DNA from: Inonotus obliquus
Lineage: Eukaryota; Basidiomycota; Agaricomycetes; Hymenochaetales; Hymenochaetaceae
NCBI GenBank assembly: GCA_032164295.1
Contig: JAJHTX010000001.1
Coordinates: forward strand, 4,216,001 to 4,280,000
Length of the DNA stretch: 64,000 nt
Direction: 5' to 3'
This document shows, in pieces, positions 22,293 through 34,873 of this stretch (its first letter is position 1; the number at the start of each line of letters is the position of its first letter). The notes below the pieces were generated by a model. It made no database searches. It saw nothing but the letters and a program-made list of their open reading frames with translations, and was not told the DNA's origin. The position numbers and the translations under genes are program-made.

Positions 22293-23082
22293 ATGTTACT
22301 TCTCAGGACCTTCCTTCCTGCTCTTGCGACTCTCGCATATTTTGGCGGTACGTATCCCCTCTTTATTCTGCATACCCGAGTGCCTTGCTGAGACTTCTAC
22401 CAACAGAGGTGACTTGTAGACCACAAATAACAGCTACGCTACCTTTCGTTCCCGATGACGACGGACCAGGCGATTTTGATGACTTGGACGATTTCAATGA
22501 CGATGGTCGTATTCCATCCGGCGTAATCGTTGGAACTGGTTCTGCTGGAGAAACCACTTACATCGTCTCTGCGTCAGACGATGGCGACGACAGGCCCGTC
22601 ACGGGTAGGTATTTGATCACTTTTTTTGGGTTCTAACTCTAACGTTCGTTTTATCAGCAACAATTATAGCAGACGGTTCCGGGGTGACTATTGCTGCAAC
22701 CCATGACCACGATGATGACATTGACAGCGACGACGACGACGACGACGACCTGTTTCGTTCAGTAGCTTGCGGCATCGAGGACGACATTGCGGTCTGCACG
22801 TATGCCCGTGTTGATGTTATTAGCGGCACTTTGACGACGACATCCTTGGCGACTCGAACAGCTGCTGCGGAGAGGGTCACGTTCATTGCATCGACTGGGT
22901 CTGTATCCGCGGCAGACGCTACTGAGACCACTGGTGGTACTGGTGCAGGAGCAGGAACAGGCACGGGCGACACTGCACCTGATGCTCAGCAGACCGACGC
23001 GTCTGGTGCACGATATAATGCTGCTACTGGACTGTTTGCTAGTGCTTTATCGGCACTATTCGCAGCTTTTGCATTGGCTTGA
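22293..23082 (+). CDS. Secreted Asp-rich protein, probable GPI anchor, function unknown
   Basis: Three exons, 22293-22347, 22407-22604 and 22658-23082, join in phase to 225 residues. An N-terminal signal peptide (LLLRTFLPALATLAYF) is followed by two acidic stretches: a DDD/DFDDLDDF segment around residue 40 and a run DSDDDDDDD near residue 115. The middle has a Thr-rich part with a CGIEDDIAVCTYARVDV motif of two cysteines. The C-terminus is a Gly/Thr-rich spacer, then a hydrophobic tail (ASALSALFAAFALA), as expected of a GPI-anchored wall or membrane protein. Similar lineage-specific secreted proteins are common in Agaricomycetes. I recognise no catalytic domain. Acidic runs could bind metal or calcium; this is speculation. 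Confidence 0.8.
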
Positions 23083-23301
23083 AGTTGCTCGTTTTTTGTT
23101 GTATATGGCTGTCATACTGATGAACTGGACATTATCACGAACGCTTTTCCATATCTTCGAATACGTTAAAATTATAGCCCACCGTTAGTACTGTCCCGTG
23201 GTAGCTTGTGTCGCGCTGGAACGTTAAATTGAATGGTACGAGCCAAGCACAGACACGCGTCGGTGATCTGTCGATCCCTCCGTTCAAAGAGTTGCGATCA
23301 G

Positions 23302-25318
23302 TAGGGTTCCGCGGCGTAGCGTAAAGTACGGAAATGGGCCGTACGTATACGGAACGCTCTGTAATCGTATGGAGGAATAGGACTTACTTTACGGACCTGT
23401 ATTGCACGGTCCGTGTTCCGCATCAAGAAATCCAAATTTGGGCGTAAACGACCGCATACGGCCTATACGACATACGGTCATGTGATAGTGATCAGCGCGA
23501 TCAGCTGTGTCGTTGGCGTGTCCGCAAGGCTAGGGTCACTCTCAACAGGTAAGTAGTAGCTTGTTTATTGAACAGAATGGACGTTGTTTTACTGATATCA
23601 CTCCACATTGAAGATCAGGTATCCATCACGCCGCGTTCACATCATTATCTTCTGGTCATCCTGATTGCACGTTGCAGACCCAGTCTTCGGTAGTAAGGGG
23701 TATTGATATATGTAGCTGGGAGGTGCGTACTCACATCACACAGTCCACATGAAGTGGATGCTCATAGCATATTGCGTTGCAGAACATGAGTCTTGGAGAG
23801 ACAGTGCACGTCGCATTGCAGAACACGAGCCTCAGTCAAAAAACAATATTTTTAGGTACTTGTACGGTATTAGTGTAGGTATTCAATGGACTTCAACTCG
23901 TCTCTCAAAACGTCGAAACTGCGATGAGGTTGATGAAAGTAACATCGTCTCTGAAAAACGTCCTCGTATTCTCTCATTTAAGCTTCGTGGAGTCGACCAA
24001 CCTACTGGACCGAGCAAGATACAAACTTCGAACCGCTTTGATGTTCTATCTGATGTGGAGGACGGCGCTGATGAATCTCGGAACAGTGGCTGCGACACAG
24101 AGTTCAACCCAGATGTGGTCTCTTGTGATGTTAGCGAGGACGGTGAAGAACCAGATGACACTTCACAGGTGTGTACTTTTTGTTTCCTTCTAATTCTCTA
24201 TTTAATTGTAATTTTTTAGGCTAGTCTCGATTTACCAAGAATGACAGTCGTCTCAAGAAAGGTCAAGAGGATACAGAAGGTAAGTACTCGATTAACCAAC
24301 CTATATGTCCTACACTATCTTAAGGAACTACCATCCGACTCACCTTCGTTTCTTCGAAAAGGTCTTACTGCTGTGCACCGCAAACTCTCAGACTACTTCA
24401 CTCTTTTCAATACCTCGCCATTCTTTATGTGGGCTGCCCGTGAGTCTAACTGACCCTTCTGCTCGCTCAACTTGATACTTGTCTTAAAAATTAGTCCTAG
24501 ATCCACGTATTTCATATACAAAGCTTCGGGATGATGCAGAAGGAGACCCCACCTTGCTTCAATTTATTAACTTATTGAAGACTCAAGGTCGTCACTTGAA
24601 CATCGCTTTGCAGCTTGGTATCCTTCAAGTACTTCAGCAAAGGACCAGAGCCATCGAAACGTTGTAATCACTAAGGGTGCAAACATGGATCCTGTCCAAA
24701 ACGATGATGCTCTATCCCCGTCCAAGAGCATGGTATTTGCTTTCATGGCTGGTTATGGCAGTGAGGAGGATACCGGTCCATTAGACGAACTCGTCACTTA
24801 CTTCAGTATGAAACGCGAAAAGTCTTGGGATGTTGGAGAACCAATTCCATGGTGGTCCGCACACCGTGCTCAGTTTCCTCACTTGTCAAAGTTTGCGTGT
24901 GAGATCCATGCTATTCCAGGTGAGTCGAAAACTTTCTTCTTGACATAATAATATGTAATTGATGATCTTTGCAGGCTCCTCAGTCGCCCGTAGAACGTGT
25001 ATTCTCAGGAGGCAGAGATACTATTGCACTCCGTCGTGCCCGTCTGGGGTCAGAGACCATCACAACCCTTATGCTGGTGAAACAATGGCTACGTTCGAAA
25101 GACAGATCACACTCTTCTTAAAGCATCTCTCTTATTTCTTGTTATTATATTGTGTACTTCCTTCTTGGTGTCGTATATACGGCGTATTGCCGTATACTCC
25201 CGATGCGTTTCCGTAGCTCACCCCGAAATAAAAAATACGGAGCGTAAAGCACGGATTGTAATCCGTACTGTGTCTTGTCTTTACGCACGTACCTGTATAC
25301 GTACGCTGCGGAACCCTA
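23302..25318 (+). mobile_element. hAT-type DNA transposon, short or internally degraded
   Basis: The inverted ends TAGGGTTCCGCGGCGTA (left) and TACGCTGCGGAACCCTA (right, complementary with one mismatch) are flanked by a perfect 8-base target duplication gcgatcag at 23294-23301 and 25319-25326, the hallmark of hAT elements. Both ends also carry many subterminal 'tacg/cgta' words. Inside are remains of a hAT transposase. The 2017-base length is small for an autonomous hAT, so it is probably non-autonomous. The intact duplication suggests a fairly recent insertion. Confidence 0.92.
23749..25121 (+). pseudogene. hAT transposase remnant with C-terminal dimerisation domain
   Basis: Several exon-like segments can be read: 24241-24440 (LRKGLTAVHRKLSDYFTLF), 24496-24615 (LDPRISYTKLRDDAEGDPT), 24690-24920 (DELVTYFSMKREKSWDVGEP and WWSAHRAQFPHLSKFACEIH), and 24974-25121 (SPVERVFSGGRDTIALRRAR). 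The last two make the hAT dimerisation region, whose usual motif is PLLSxxAxxxLxIPxSSxxxERxFS. The BED zinc finger and most of the catalytic core were not found. Introns are plausible (gtgagt at 24439 and 24921) but a continuous full-length product is not, so this is called a remnant. Confidence 0.7.
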
Positions 25319-25760
25319 GCGATCAGCGAAATGCAACTTGCATCAATTCAATTCAGAGCCATAATTTCAGATGATTACGACCTTCCAACCAAAGAAGCCC
25401 AGCTACAATTGACGATCAACTCTTTAACCGACATCTCTCACTTTCTCCGTCATTAGCACATCTCCGGAAGATTCTACTCCAGTTTATCCGGCGTCCATAG
25501 ACTTCTTTTCCTACGATATTCGCACGTATAGAACGGACATTAGGCCCGAGATCGCTTTTAAAGGCGAAGAAGAGTGTGGTCCGCATTGTGAGACGGTCAT
25601 GAGGGCGTCGCTTGTGATGTCCACGATGGGATAATTTTAGTTTGTATGCTCCGCGTTGATGCGAATGTCCGCTGCCTAGGTAGCGGTGACATATAAAATA
25701 GACTCCCCCCCGTAACGAGCTTTCTAGTGCTGGAGCAGCGGTTTTTACTACCGAACATCG
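25319..25760. other. Promoter-side spacer of the GH31 gene
   Basis: No ORF of note. A possible TATA-like element 'acatataaaatag' is at 25689-25701, about 60-70 bases before the start codon at 25761. The hAT element ends about 440 bases upstream of that start codon. Confidence 0.4.
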
Positions 25761-28700
25761 ATGCTGCAGCTTGCGTCGACCGCGCTATTGCTTCTTGCCG
25801 GGAGCTCAAGCCTCGTCTTCGCACAGGACGGCAATATCACGCACTCGCTAAATGTCTCGACATGTCCAGGTTTGTTTTGTACTTGCGTCGTCGAAAGTTC
25901 GAAAACTAACCAAGTATTGTGGCATAGGATACACTTTAGGAAGTCTTCAAAACACAACGACCGGGTTTACCGCAAGCCTAGCCCTCGCCGGCCCGGCGTG
26001 TAATGCCTTCGGGAATGACATAGCAAACCTTACGCTCGAAGTGTCTTATGAGTCACTGACTCGGTATGGTTTTTTTCTGTGGTCATTCTAAGTGTTGGAC
26101 CTAGACTTTCAACAAAAACAGACTGCACGTTCACATTTTCGACTCGGCAAACAACCAGTTCCAAATTCCCGAATCAGTCATTTCACGATCTCCTGCTACA
26201 CCATCGAACTCAACGGAACCGGACCTGGAGTTTCATTATAACTCGTCACCCTTCGAATTTTGGATTACCCGGAAAGAGGACGGAGAGGATGCAACTCCTT
26301 TGTTTGATACGCGAATATCGAGTTTACCCGCGACTCCGATCCCGCCATCGAATTCGATTGATCCGAGGACCTCCTTGGATGGATTTGCGCTTGTGTTTGA
26401 GGATCAGTATCTCCAGGTACGTTTGTCGTCCTGTATCTTTAATGTTAAATAGCGACAATGTTCTATATGATAGCTCTCAAGCGCACTCCCACTCGACACA
26501 AATATCTACGGTCTAGGTGAAGCTGTAGCAAGCAGCGGATTCCGACGCGACGTCGGAGCTGGGAATGGCTCGAGCGGTGGCATAGGAACAATACAAACAA
26601 TGTGGGCACGGGATGTCGCTGATCCGATTGACGAGAACATGTACGGAATGCATTCGCTGTATCTAGAACACCGATTTGATGAAGTCAGCGGGAGCTCAAA
26701 GAGCCACGGAGTGTTCTTGTTGAAGTACGTCTCTTCCTAATTTCTCAAACATAACTTGAGTTTCTTTTCCTAGCTCCGCCGGCGCTGATGTTATTCTCGC
26801 CACTCCCCCGGGTTCTAATACTTCGCTAGTACAATACCGGTACATCGGTGGTACACTTGATTTGTATTTCCTCTCCGGTCCGTCACCGAAGAACGTAGTG
26901 GAACAATACTCGGAAGTCGTAGGGTTACCGACATGGCAGCCGTATTGGGGATTCGGGTTCCATCTGTGTCGGTGAGTCAACCCTTGGGTGAGAAGTAATG
27001 ATCCGGGTAAAGCTTATGACGTCGAGGTTCGTAGATGGGGTTATACTAATGTCAGCGTAACGCGTGAGCAAGTCGAGCAAATGCGCGCGGCTAATATTCC
27101 GCTTGAAGGTATGTCTCGTCAAATTTCAGCGCGTGGTATCGCTTGGCTCATCGTTTCCGGATGATAGTAATGTGGAACGACATCGATCTGTATCATGCCT
27201 TCAGGGACTTTACGACCGACCCGGTGAGCTTCCCGACCGAGGATGTGAGGGGTTTCATTCGAGAATTGGCTTCCAATAACCAGCACTGTATGTTATGCCT
27301 GGGAAATACAGATCGAGGCTGGAAAGCTAACGAGCTGTTTCTGTTTCAAATGAATATTAATTTAGTTATTCCAATTGTGGATGCGGCAATCGCGAAACAA
27401 GTTAACGACACGGATGTGGTAGGCTGGTTATAATACCTTTCCCATTCCTTCAACCGCTCACCTGGTCTCATAGTATGACATATACACGTCTGGTGCTGCC
27501 CAAAATGTCTTCATCACCAACGCCGACGGGAGTGAATATGTAGGGCAGGTCTGGCCTGGGTTCACAGTGTTTCCAGATTGGTTTGCGAATAACACCCAAG
27601 CATGGTGGACGGAGGCGTTTAGGAATTGGTCTACCACAGGAGGAGTGGAATTCTCTGGGATCTGGCTGGATATGAACGAGCCGAGCTCGTTTTGTGAAGG
27701 GTCTTGGTGAGTCTTGGCACAACTTGCGAGCAGATGGTCAAGCCTGATCATACGGACTGCGTATGAAGTGGGTCAAACACGAGTATTGCGAATACTTCTA
27801 CGCCGTTCATCCTGCCGGGGCGCCCGGGAAATAGGGTCATGGACTATCCTGAAAGGTGTGTCTTTATTAACCACTACTGTGCTTGGCCTATTCTAAACTC
27901 TTTCATGTCCGTAGCTATGATCAAGCTGTCTCAGGCCCGAGTGGGAACATTACCGTCAATGGAACGCTTACGTTTAGACACGAAGAGACTACAAGTCAGG
28001 TCAATCTCGCGAAGCGCGGGTCAGGTGCCGCAGGACAACCTGGTGTAGATCTCAACAATCCACCATATGCTATTCACAATGGTAAGTCCACATTGCCTCG
28101 CAACTTCTGGCCAAACTTCTGCGAGCATCAAAGCATGAACTGATTTATATCCATCTTATAGGAGCTGGACGACTATCAGTTGGCACTGTTGCGACGAACG
28201 CAACCAGTGCTCCAGGTCATGCACAGCTTGATGTACATAACCTGTTCGGGTTGATGGAGGAGAAAGCGACGCACCTTGCTCTGCAGGATGTCATTCCTGG
28301 AAGGAGACCATTCTTGATCAGTCGGTCGACCTTCCCTAGTTCCGGGAAATGGTCTGGGCATTGGGTAAGTCGTGGTCCTTGTTTCCCTTTGACTTACTGA
28401 TCCACGGATCTGTTTGTACCGGAAGCTCGGCGATAATTTCAGCAAGTGGCAGTACATGTACTTCAACATCCAGGGTATCCTGCAGTTCCAGATGTTCCAG
28501 ATTCCGATGGTCGGCGCTGATACCTGCGGCTTTAGTACGCTACTCTAATTATATCACTGAACTGCCATGTGCATAGCTAACCTTCTTTTAAGATGGCAAT
28601 ACGGATGAAGAACTGTGCAACAGATGGATGCAACTCTCCGCGTTCGCACCTTTCTATCGTAATCACAATGAGTTGGGAGCGATATCTCAAGAGCCGTATC

Positions 28701-29622
28701 GATGGGATAGCGTTGCTAACGCTTCAAGAACTGCAATTGCTGTGCGGTACTCGTTACTACCATACTGGGTTAGTTATCCTTGATTCGGTCTGCGGCGCTT
28801 CACTGGTTCTTCCTGATCCTGATTTCACGATTAATTTAGTATACATTGTTCGCGAATGCATCAACACTGGGAACACCGCCTGTCCGAGCTCTGTTCTGGG
28901 AGTTTCCGGACGAGCCAGAGCTCTTTGCGGTAGATAGACAGTTTATGGTTGGAGGTGATATTCTCGTGACGCCGGTTCTGGAGCCGAACGTTACCACCGT
29001 TGATGGTAAGCTTCCTCATAACTTAGTCTTCGGTTTTGTTAGATGGATACTGACTCTCGCACGTCCTAACAAAGGTATCTTCCCTGGACGTGGGAATGTA
29101 ACATGGCGCGACTGGTATACGCACGAAGTAGTAAACGCTACCGCGGACGGGAATACAACCCTAGCAGCGCCGCTGGGGCATATAAACGTTCACATTCGAG
29201 ATGGAGCCATTCTCCTCTTGCACGCGCAACCAGCATATACGACAGCCGAGACAAGAGCAGGGCCTTTCGCTTTGCTCGTTACGCTGCCTGCTGGAGGAAC
29301 TAACGGAACGGATGCAAGTGCGTTCGGTACGGCGTATATCGACGATGGAGTCTCTTTCCCTCCCGGACCGAACACGACGCTCAGTTTCCAAGCTACCACG
29401 AACCGCCTCACGTCTACGCCCACAGGAACGTTTAACATCACATCGAAGCTAACTCAGGTGACTATCCTTGGCGTACCGACCCAACCTTCAAACATCACTC
29501 TGCAAGGGGTGAGCATGGACGATGAGAGTTGGACGTTTGATTCTTTGAAAGGGGAGTTGGTTGTCCAAGGTGACGCTGTGCAGGTGGATCTGAACGAGAA
29601 CGTAACGCTGGAGTGGGCCTGA
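25761..29622 (+). CDS. Glycoside hydrolase family 31 alpha-glucosidase, secreted
   Basis: Alpha-glucosidases of GH31 release glucose from maltose, starch and related alpha-glucans; this one carries a signal peptide ([20 protein letters not shown]) and many N-glycosylation sites, so it acts outside the cell. About 15 short introns are spliced. In order: N-terminal galactose-mutarotase-like domain ([19 protein letters not shown]), barrel start ([10 protein letters not shown]), MWNDIDLYH, the nucleophile Asp in [12 protein letters not shown] (about 27665), the acid/base region [13 protein letters not shown] (28335-28440, Asp in GDN), GADTCGF, and the C-terminal beta domains ending LEWA. An apparent stop at 27768 lies inside an intron (27706-27767 with acceptor tatgaag), and splicing there gives [16 protein letters not shown]. 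The gene appears intact. The next gene starts 150 bases later on the same strand. Confidence 0.93.
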
Positions 29623-29774
29623 GATAGATAACTAATAAGATAGTAGTGTAGTGATTGAAACGTGATGAAAATACTGCTTGGTATCAAACAAGTAACAGCA
29701 AGCAAGAGCAAATAACGCATGGACTCAGTTTCACGTGTTTCCCGGATCGACGCTTCTTGCGCTTAACCGTGACC

Positions 29775-30985
29775 ATGACCGACTTGACCTATGAAACCAC
29801 ACCGAACATAAAGGTGTCCTCTCCCTCAGCTAATGTCTTGCTAGTCGAGCTTCAAAGGTAATTGAACTTAACAAGTGTACGATTGAGCGCTGGAAGACTG
29901 ACTCTGGTTTGTCAGAAAGCCGGTGAATGCGTTCAATGAGGTGTATGTGTAGCCGTGATCAGCATCTCAAAGAAATGACTGGTGTTGATTATACTTATAC
30001 GGCGCATTTCGACTTGGAAAATAGGTTCTGGACGGAGCTGGGTGAACTGTTCGACAAGATCAGTAGTGATGGTGCCGTACGTGCTGTTGTGCTTGCGTCT
30101 GTTATTCCAAAGATATTCACCGCCGGGCTGGACCGTACGTACTCGATCATCTCTCAGAATCAACCACATATCTCACCTTTCGTTTCTTCTCAATAACAGT
30201 AACGGACGCGGGAACCCTCCAAGGCACGTCACCCACAGACCCAGCACGAAAAGCTCTAATCCTCCGCGCACATATCCTCAAATTCCAATCCGCGATCTCC
30301 TCCATCGAACGATGTCGTCAACCCGTTATCCTCGCCGCACACGGGCTCGTCCTTGGCCTCGGAGTCGATATCGCTTGCGCATGTGATATTCGATACGCAG
30401 CATCCTCGGATACGTCTTTTTGTATTAAAGAAGTTGACATTGGACTAGCAGCGGATATTGGAACACTTGCTCGTTTACCCAAGATATCTGGGAACGCTTC
30501 GCTTGTTGCGGAACTTGCGCTTACTGCACGTCCATTTGGTGCTGTGGAAGCGCGAGAGTTGGGGTTGGTGTCGAATGTTGTTGAGGGAGGGAGGAATGAG
30601 GTTGTTAATGCTGCTTTGGAGACTGCGAAGAGGATTGCGGAGAAGTCACCTGTAGCTATTTGGGGCACGAAGCAGTTTTTGAATCATGCAAGGGATCATA
30701 GGTTAGTGATACTTCTACTAGTCTATCAAAGTGCAGAGGTCTCTGAATACTGAATGCTGATTGTGAATGGGGTAGTGTGGAAGATACGCTTGAGTACGAG
30801 GCAACGTGGAATGCGTTCGCTTTGCAGACTGCCGTAAGATTTCCTCTCTCACTCTTGACTCCTCTACTCATCTCTTTTTTCTGTTTACTCCCCTGATACC
30901 TGGTATATTATAGGACGTAACCGACGCGCTCTCAGCGTTCAAATCCAAGAAACCTCCAAAGTTCCGGAACTTACCCAAGCTCTAG
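29775..30985 (+). CDS. Enoyl-CoA hydratase/isomerase family, delta(3,5)-delta(2,4)-dienoyl-CoA isomerase type
   Basis: Family members move double bonds in unsaturated fatty acyl-CoAs during beta-oxidation in peroxisomes or mitochondria. Exons: first ends at LVELQR (29860), a tiny exon KPVNAFNEV, then FWTELGELFDKI (from about 30025), a main exon from 30201, and two short C-terminal exons. Motifs: RAVVLASVIPKIFTAGLDL (oxyanion hole), AAHGLVLGLGVDIACACDIR, and KEVDIGLAADIGTLARLPK. The last carries the Glu and Asp pair that marks dienoyl-CoA isomerases rather than simple hydratases. The total is about 280 residues. The C-terminus is NLPKL, which is only weakly like a peroxisomal SKL signal. Intact by eye. 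Confidence 0.88.
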
Positions 30986-31222
30986 TCAAACGGATGTGCA
31001 ATGATGCGCAGAGTTTTTTCTTTGCTGCTCGTAGCAGAAGCAGGTAGTAATATCGGGGGTATCAAGAGTATTTCATTATCACGGATCTACAATATACGAA
31101 GTACACATGCGCAGAAGACGAATTGGATTACATAAATGATAAAGCCGAAAAGCAAGGCGAGATATAAAAATGCATGGTAATATCAGAAGCCGCAAGCGAA
31201 GTTTTCTCATGCCACGATAGAT

Positions 31223-32629
31223 CTATACTTCCTCCTTCCGCACCATCTCACCGTCCTTGCCCTTCACATTCAACAAATCCACGCTCTCCGCTGGATCAAT
31301 TGGACCATCCCCTTCCCTTCCTGGTGCATCGGAATTCACCTTTATCCCAATTGCGAATTTCCGAACGAGGAAAACACGAAGGACGCAGAGCATCCGTGCA
31401 GCTGAGAAAACCGCGATACAAGCTACACCAATGCCTACTATCCACCCTGCTAACGCTGCCCCTTGTTTAGCCGGGTCGAGGAACGAATAAGCTAAAACAA
31501 CAAACGGTTAGATTGATACTAAGGAAGGAAACGAAGGGAAGGAGAGAGACGGACTGTAAAATCCCTGAGTTGCACGCGTGATATATGCTACTCCTAGGTA
31601 CATCGCTATGAGGATAAAGACGAAAAGCATGTGCCACCATGGTGGGGGTCCTGCATTCGTGAAGAAGATTTCGAAGAGTGCGAAGACGGAGTTCAATGCG
31701 TGATTGGTTACTTGGGCCCAAACTGTTTAGCAGAAGAAGGATACGAGTTATATAATTCTGGGGGTGGTGATTGGTGAAGCTTACCATCGTATGAATCCTC
31801 AAGTTCGTCATCAGGGAATAAAACTACCCAATAAACGACCGTGACAATAAAAGCTTCGCACGCACAAATTTTATTCAGTCAAATCTTGGGATGATGAAGT
31901 CAACTGTGAACTTACGATATGTGATTATCGTCGAGAATAATAGTAAATGCAAGAATTGAAGAAATCGAGGCCAACTTCGAAGAGGGTATGTTTCGCCTTT
32001 GGTTTGCGCGTAGACGAGAGTTTGGACTCCAGACGCGAAGAAATATGCGCATAGACCGATGTATGAGAGTTGTGTGAAGTATGGGAAGAACCTATTTGAA
32101 GCAGCGAGCAGGCAAATTCGCGTATGAGTCGAGGTTTATGTCGCAGGTACTACATAGTGAGACGCACCTCCCGATCCTATCCATAACAACCGCATGCCAT
32201 ACCAACGCGAATACATTAGAAGCCAACGAATAAAACGCCATCGTCAGACGTAAAAACGCGAGAACCCATGGTGAAAAGAACGGCGAAGTCACGTATGATG
32301 CGGATTCGTCAAATGGATGTGATACACCTAAGTTTGAGTAGATTCTTTCTTTACGGGTAGGACTAGTAGTAGATGTCATGATCCCGGGTGGCAAGTTGGT
32401 GTCCCTAATAAACGAAGCATGTTAGGTTAAAGATGCGAAGCAGTAAAGGGAACGTACGAGAGAAAAGACACGCGTACCCGTATTTCGGAGGCACGTCGAA
32501 GGGGGTACTAGGTACATCCTCCTCAAGGAACGTCTGGGGTTTTGTAGTCAAGTCTTGAGTCTTGAGAACGGGCTCAGACGGTCCTGGGCCTGGGACCAAA
32601 AAGGTAAAGTCATGCTTCCAGAACCGCAT
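31223..32629 (-). CDS. Multi-pass membrane protein, FAR-17a/AIG1-like, copy 1 of tandem pair
   Basis: At least four exons on the minus strand encode MRFWKHDFTF... at 32629, then FFSPWVLAFLRLTMAFYSLA (about 32270), SYIGLCAYFFASGVQTLVYA (32060), a membrane stretch ending FPDDELEDSYD (31800), NHALNSVFALFEIFFTNAGP (31700-31645) and AYSFLDPAKQGAALAGWIVG (31490-31430), with a stop at 31225-31223. Six to seven membrane helices are expected. The order of motifs, including Y-W after a hydrophobic helix and an NHxLN segment, is like the FAR-17a/AIG1 membrane family (some members hydrolyse fatty-acid esters of hydroxy fatty acids). The family call is moderate; enzymatic activity is not shown. A closely similar gene follows upstream at 33355. 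Confidence 0.65.
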
Positions 32630-33354
32630 TCATTACCGAGATCACCAGTGGCAGTGATCCACTCCTACTTCCTCAGGCTCGCTCGCTTCTTGGTAGTATA
32701 ATATTCGATGTAATTTTGTCCCGGTGGCAATGTATGAAACGAAGAAGTAAGGATGTTTTATGTATGTTGTAGTACTATGGGTATGGTGACGGTGCTTGAT
32801 TTGTAGTTACATTATTATTACCCTTGAGACAGTGATTTTCGTCCCACAGAACTTCGCACTGATCATAGTGCAAAAAGGAACATAAACCGGATTGTATCAA
32901 AGTGGAAAACGAACATTTATGTCCGACGACCGGAATACTTCAATTCGATAACCCCAATAGAATACAATACAAGATAAAAACGAAGATGATAAGCAAAACG
33001 AATGTACGATATGAGGTACTGACGAGGGAAAACGAAAGGACTTTGGAAGCGAGCGAACGGATTTTGGAAAGCAATGCAAAAAATAACATATACATATACA
33101 AGGGTAAACTTGGTATGTCGTAGGTTTGTAGTGTGTTGTGTGTTGCGGTTGCGATACAGCACCAGGCCGAATAATGTAAAAATCGTGTAGCTAACGAAAA
33201 ACAGAAATAAGGGAAAGGTGGACCTAAGAATGGAAACGAGTGGATAGTCCTAAATCACATAAATAGATAAATACGAAATGTTGAGCCCAAAATGACAACT
33301 AGGCAGATTAAGGGACACTGTCTATCGGAAGCGCCAAACAACATTATATCCATC
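32630..33354. other. Spacer between the tandem membrane-protein genes
   Basis: Short ORFs only; I see no gene. It should hold the promoter of the downstream copy (start at 32629) and the 3' end of the upstream copy. Confidence 0.4.
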
Positions 33355-34873
33355 TTACGACCGTGCGCTTCTCCCGCCCTTCTCTTCTTCCGTCGTCGTA
33401 GGACTCGAGACTTCCAAAGACGTACCCTTTCCTTTCCTTCTCATTCCAGCCTCTTCAAGATCGACACATTCCCATTGATCAAGTCTCTCCGTTTGCACCA
33501 TCACCTCAGCTCTCGAAGTATGAATGGCGATGTTGTCTACGAGACCGAGTCGTCGGATGAGCTTTTCACGCAAGACGCAGAGTGTACGTGCGAGGGAGAA
33601 AATTAGGACTCCTACTACTGCGATACCGATTATCCACCCTGCGAGCATGGCACCTTGTTTGGAAGGGTTGAGGAACGAATACGCTAGAGAGAGCAAATAT
33701 TTACATCAATTAGAATACGTGACGGAAGAAGGGAAGAAGGAAAATAGGGATTTCGGTGTAAGTGGCGTAAGTAGGGAAACTCACTGTAAAACCCTTGAGT
33801 CGCATGAGTGATGTACGCAACTCCCAAATAACACGCAAGGAATATGATGATCAAAGGAATGTGAGTCCATGGTGTTGGTCCAGCATGTGTAAACAAGATT
33901 TCGAAAAGGGCGAAAACGCTATTGAGCGCGTGCATGGATACATTGGACCATACTATAGGAGGAATCAGTCGGTCTTCACAAGGTGAGCATGGAAAAGCGT
34001 GCATACCATCGAACTCATCTGTAAACTGATTATCGGGGAAGAGCGCAGCCCAGAACACAATAGTAACGATGAAAGCTGTGAACAGAATATGAGAAGTCAA
34101 GCAGTCTGAAACCGTCATCGACATAGTGTGTGGACTTACGAAACGTCGAAATGGTCGAAAACAGAAGGACGTGCAAGAACTGAAGAAAGCGTGGCCATCT
34201 CTCAAGAGGATAGGATTTGCCATTGCTAATTGCGTAAACTAGAGTTTGCACTCCGGAGGCAAAGAAGTAGGCACAAAGTCCGATGTATGAGAGCTCCGTG
34301 AAGTATGAGAAGAACCTTAGTTTAAGAGAAGCCAAGCCAAGCCCAAGATTGACGCGAATAAGGGAAACAAAGTGAGGCCAAGGTTAGCATGAAGTTGTCT
34401 TCTAGCGCTTCTTATCAGAGATCGACGCACCTATTCGCAGAGTCTTCCCTAACGGCCTTCCAGACCAAAACGAAAATAAGCGTGAAGAGTGTGTAGAACG
34501 CGAGTGATAAACGTATGAAGGCGAGAATGTAGGGGGAGAAGAAGGGGGAAGTGACGAACGACGCGCCTGCGTCGAAAGGATTTGGCGCTCCTAGTTTGTT
34601 GTACAGTTTTCCAGTCATCGTGCCTGTTGTCATGACATGTGGCTCTTCTGGAGGAATGAATCCTATGTGTTTAGCAAAAGAGAGTGCTTATAGAAAAAGA
34701 GTGAGAGTACCTACCCACCAGTGGACGTACGAATGAATTGGGAGTAAAAGGAAGGGTAGTACAGAGAGGATGGGTTTTGTAGAACAGTCCAAGGTGGTCG
34801 TGTACTGGCGGAACCGCTTGGAGAGAGACATCCATATCGGGATCACTTCCATCAGATCCTCTCCACGTGGCAT
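33355..34873 (-). CDS. Multi-pass membrane protein, FAR-17a/AIG1-like, copy 2 of tandem pair
   Basis: It is a paralogue of the gene at 31223 in the same orientation. The start at 34873 reads MPRGEDLMEVIPIWM, with an intron after SYVHWW to GFIPPEEPHVMTTG. Shared landmarks: DAGASFVTSPFFSPYILAFI (34575-34515), ELSYIGLCAYFFASGVQTLV, FPDNQFTDEFD, HALNSVFALFEILFTHAGP and AYSFLNPSKQGAMLAGWIIG. The C-terminal cytoplasmic tail differs from copy 1 and is longer (REKLIRRLGLVDN to GGRSARS). Different N-terminal exons and tails with conserved membrane parts suggest divergence after tandem duplication. No defect seen. Confidence 0.65.

Noticed and set aside
27706..27770. Premature stop in the GH31 gene (TGA at 27764-27766)
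   Set aside because: It lies within a normal GT-AG intron ending tatgaag; splicing gives the conserved GSCGSNTS text, so the gene is intact.
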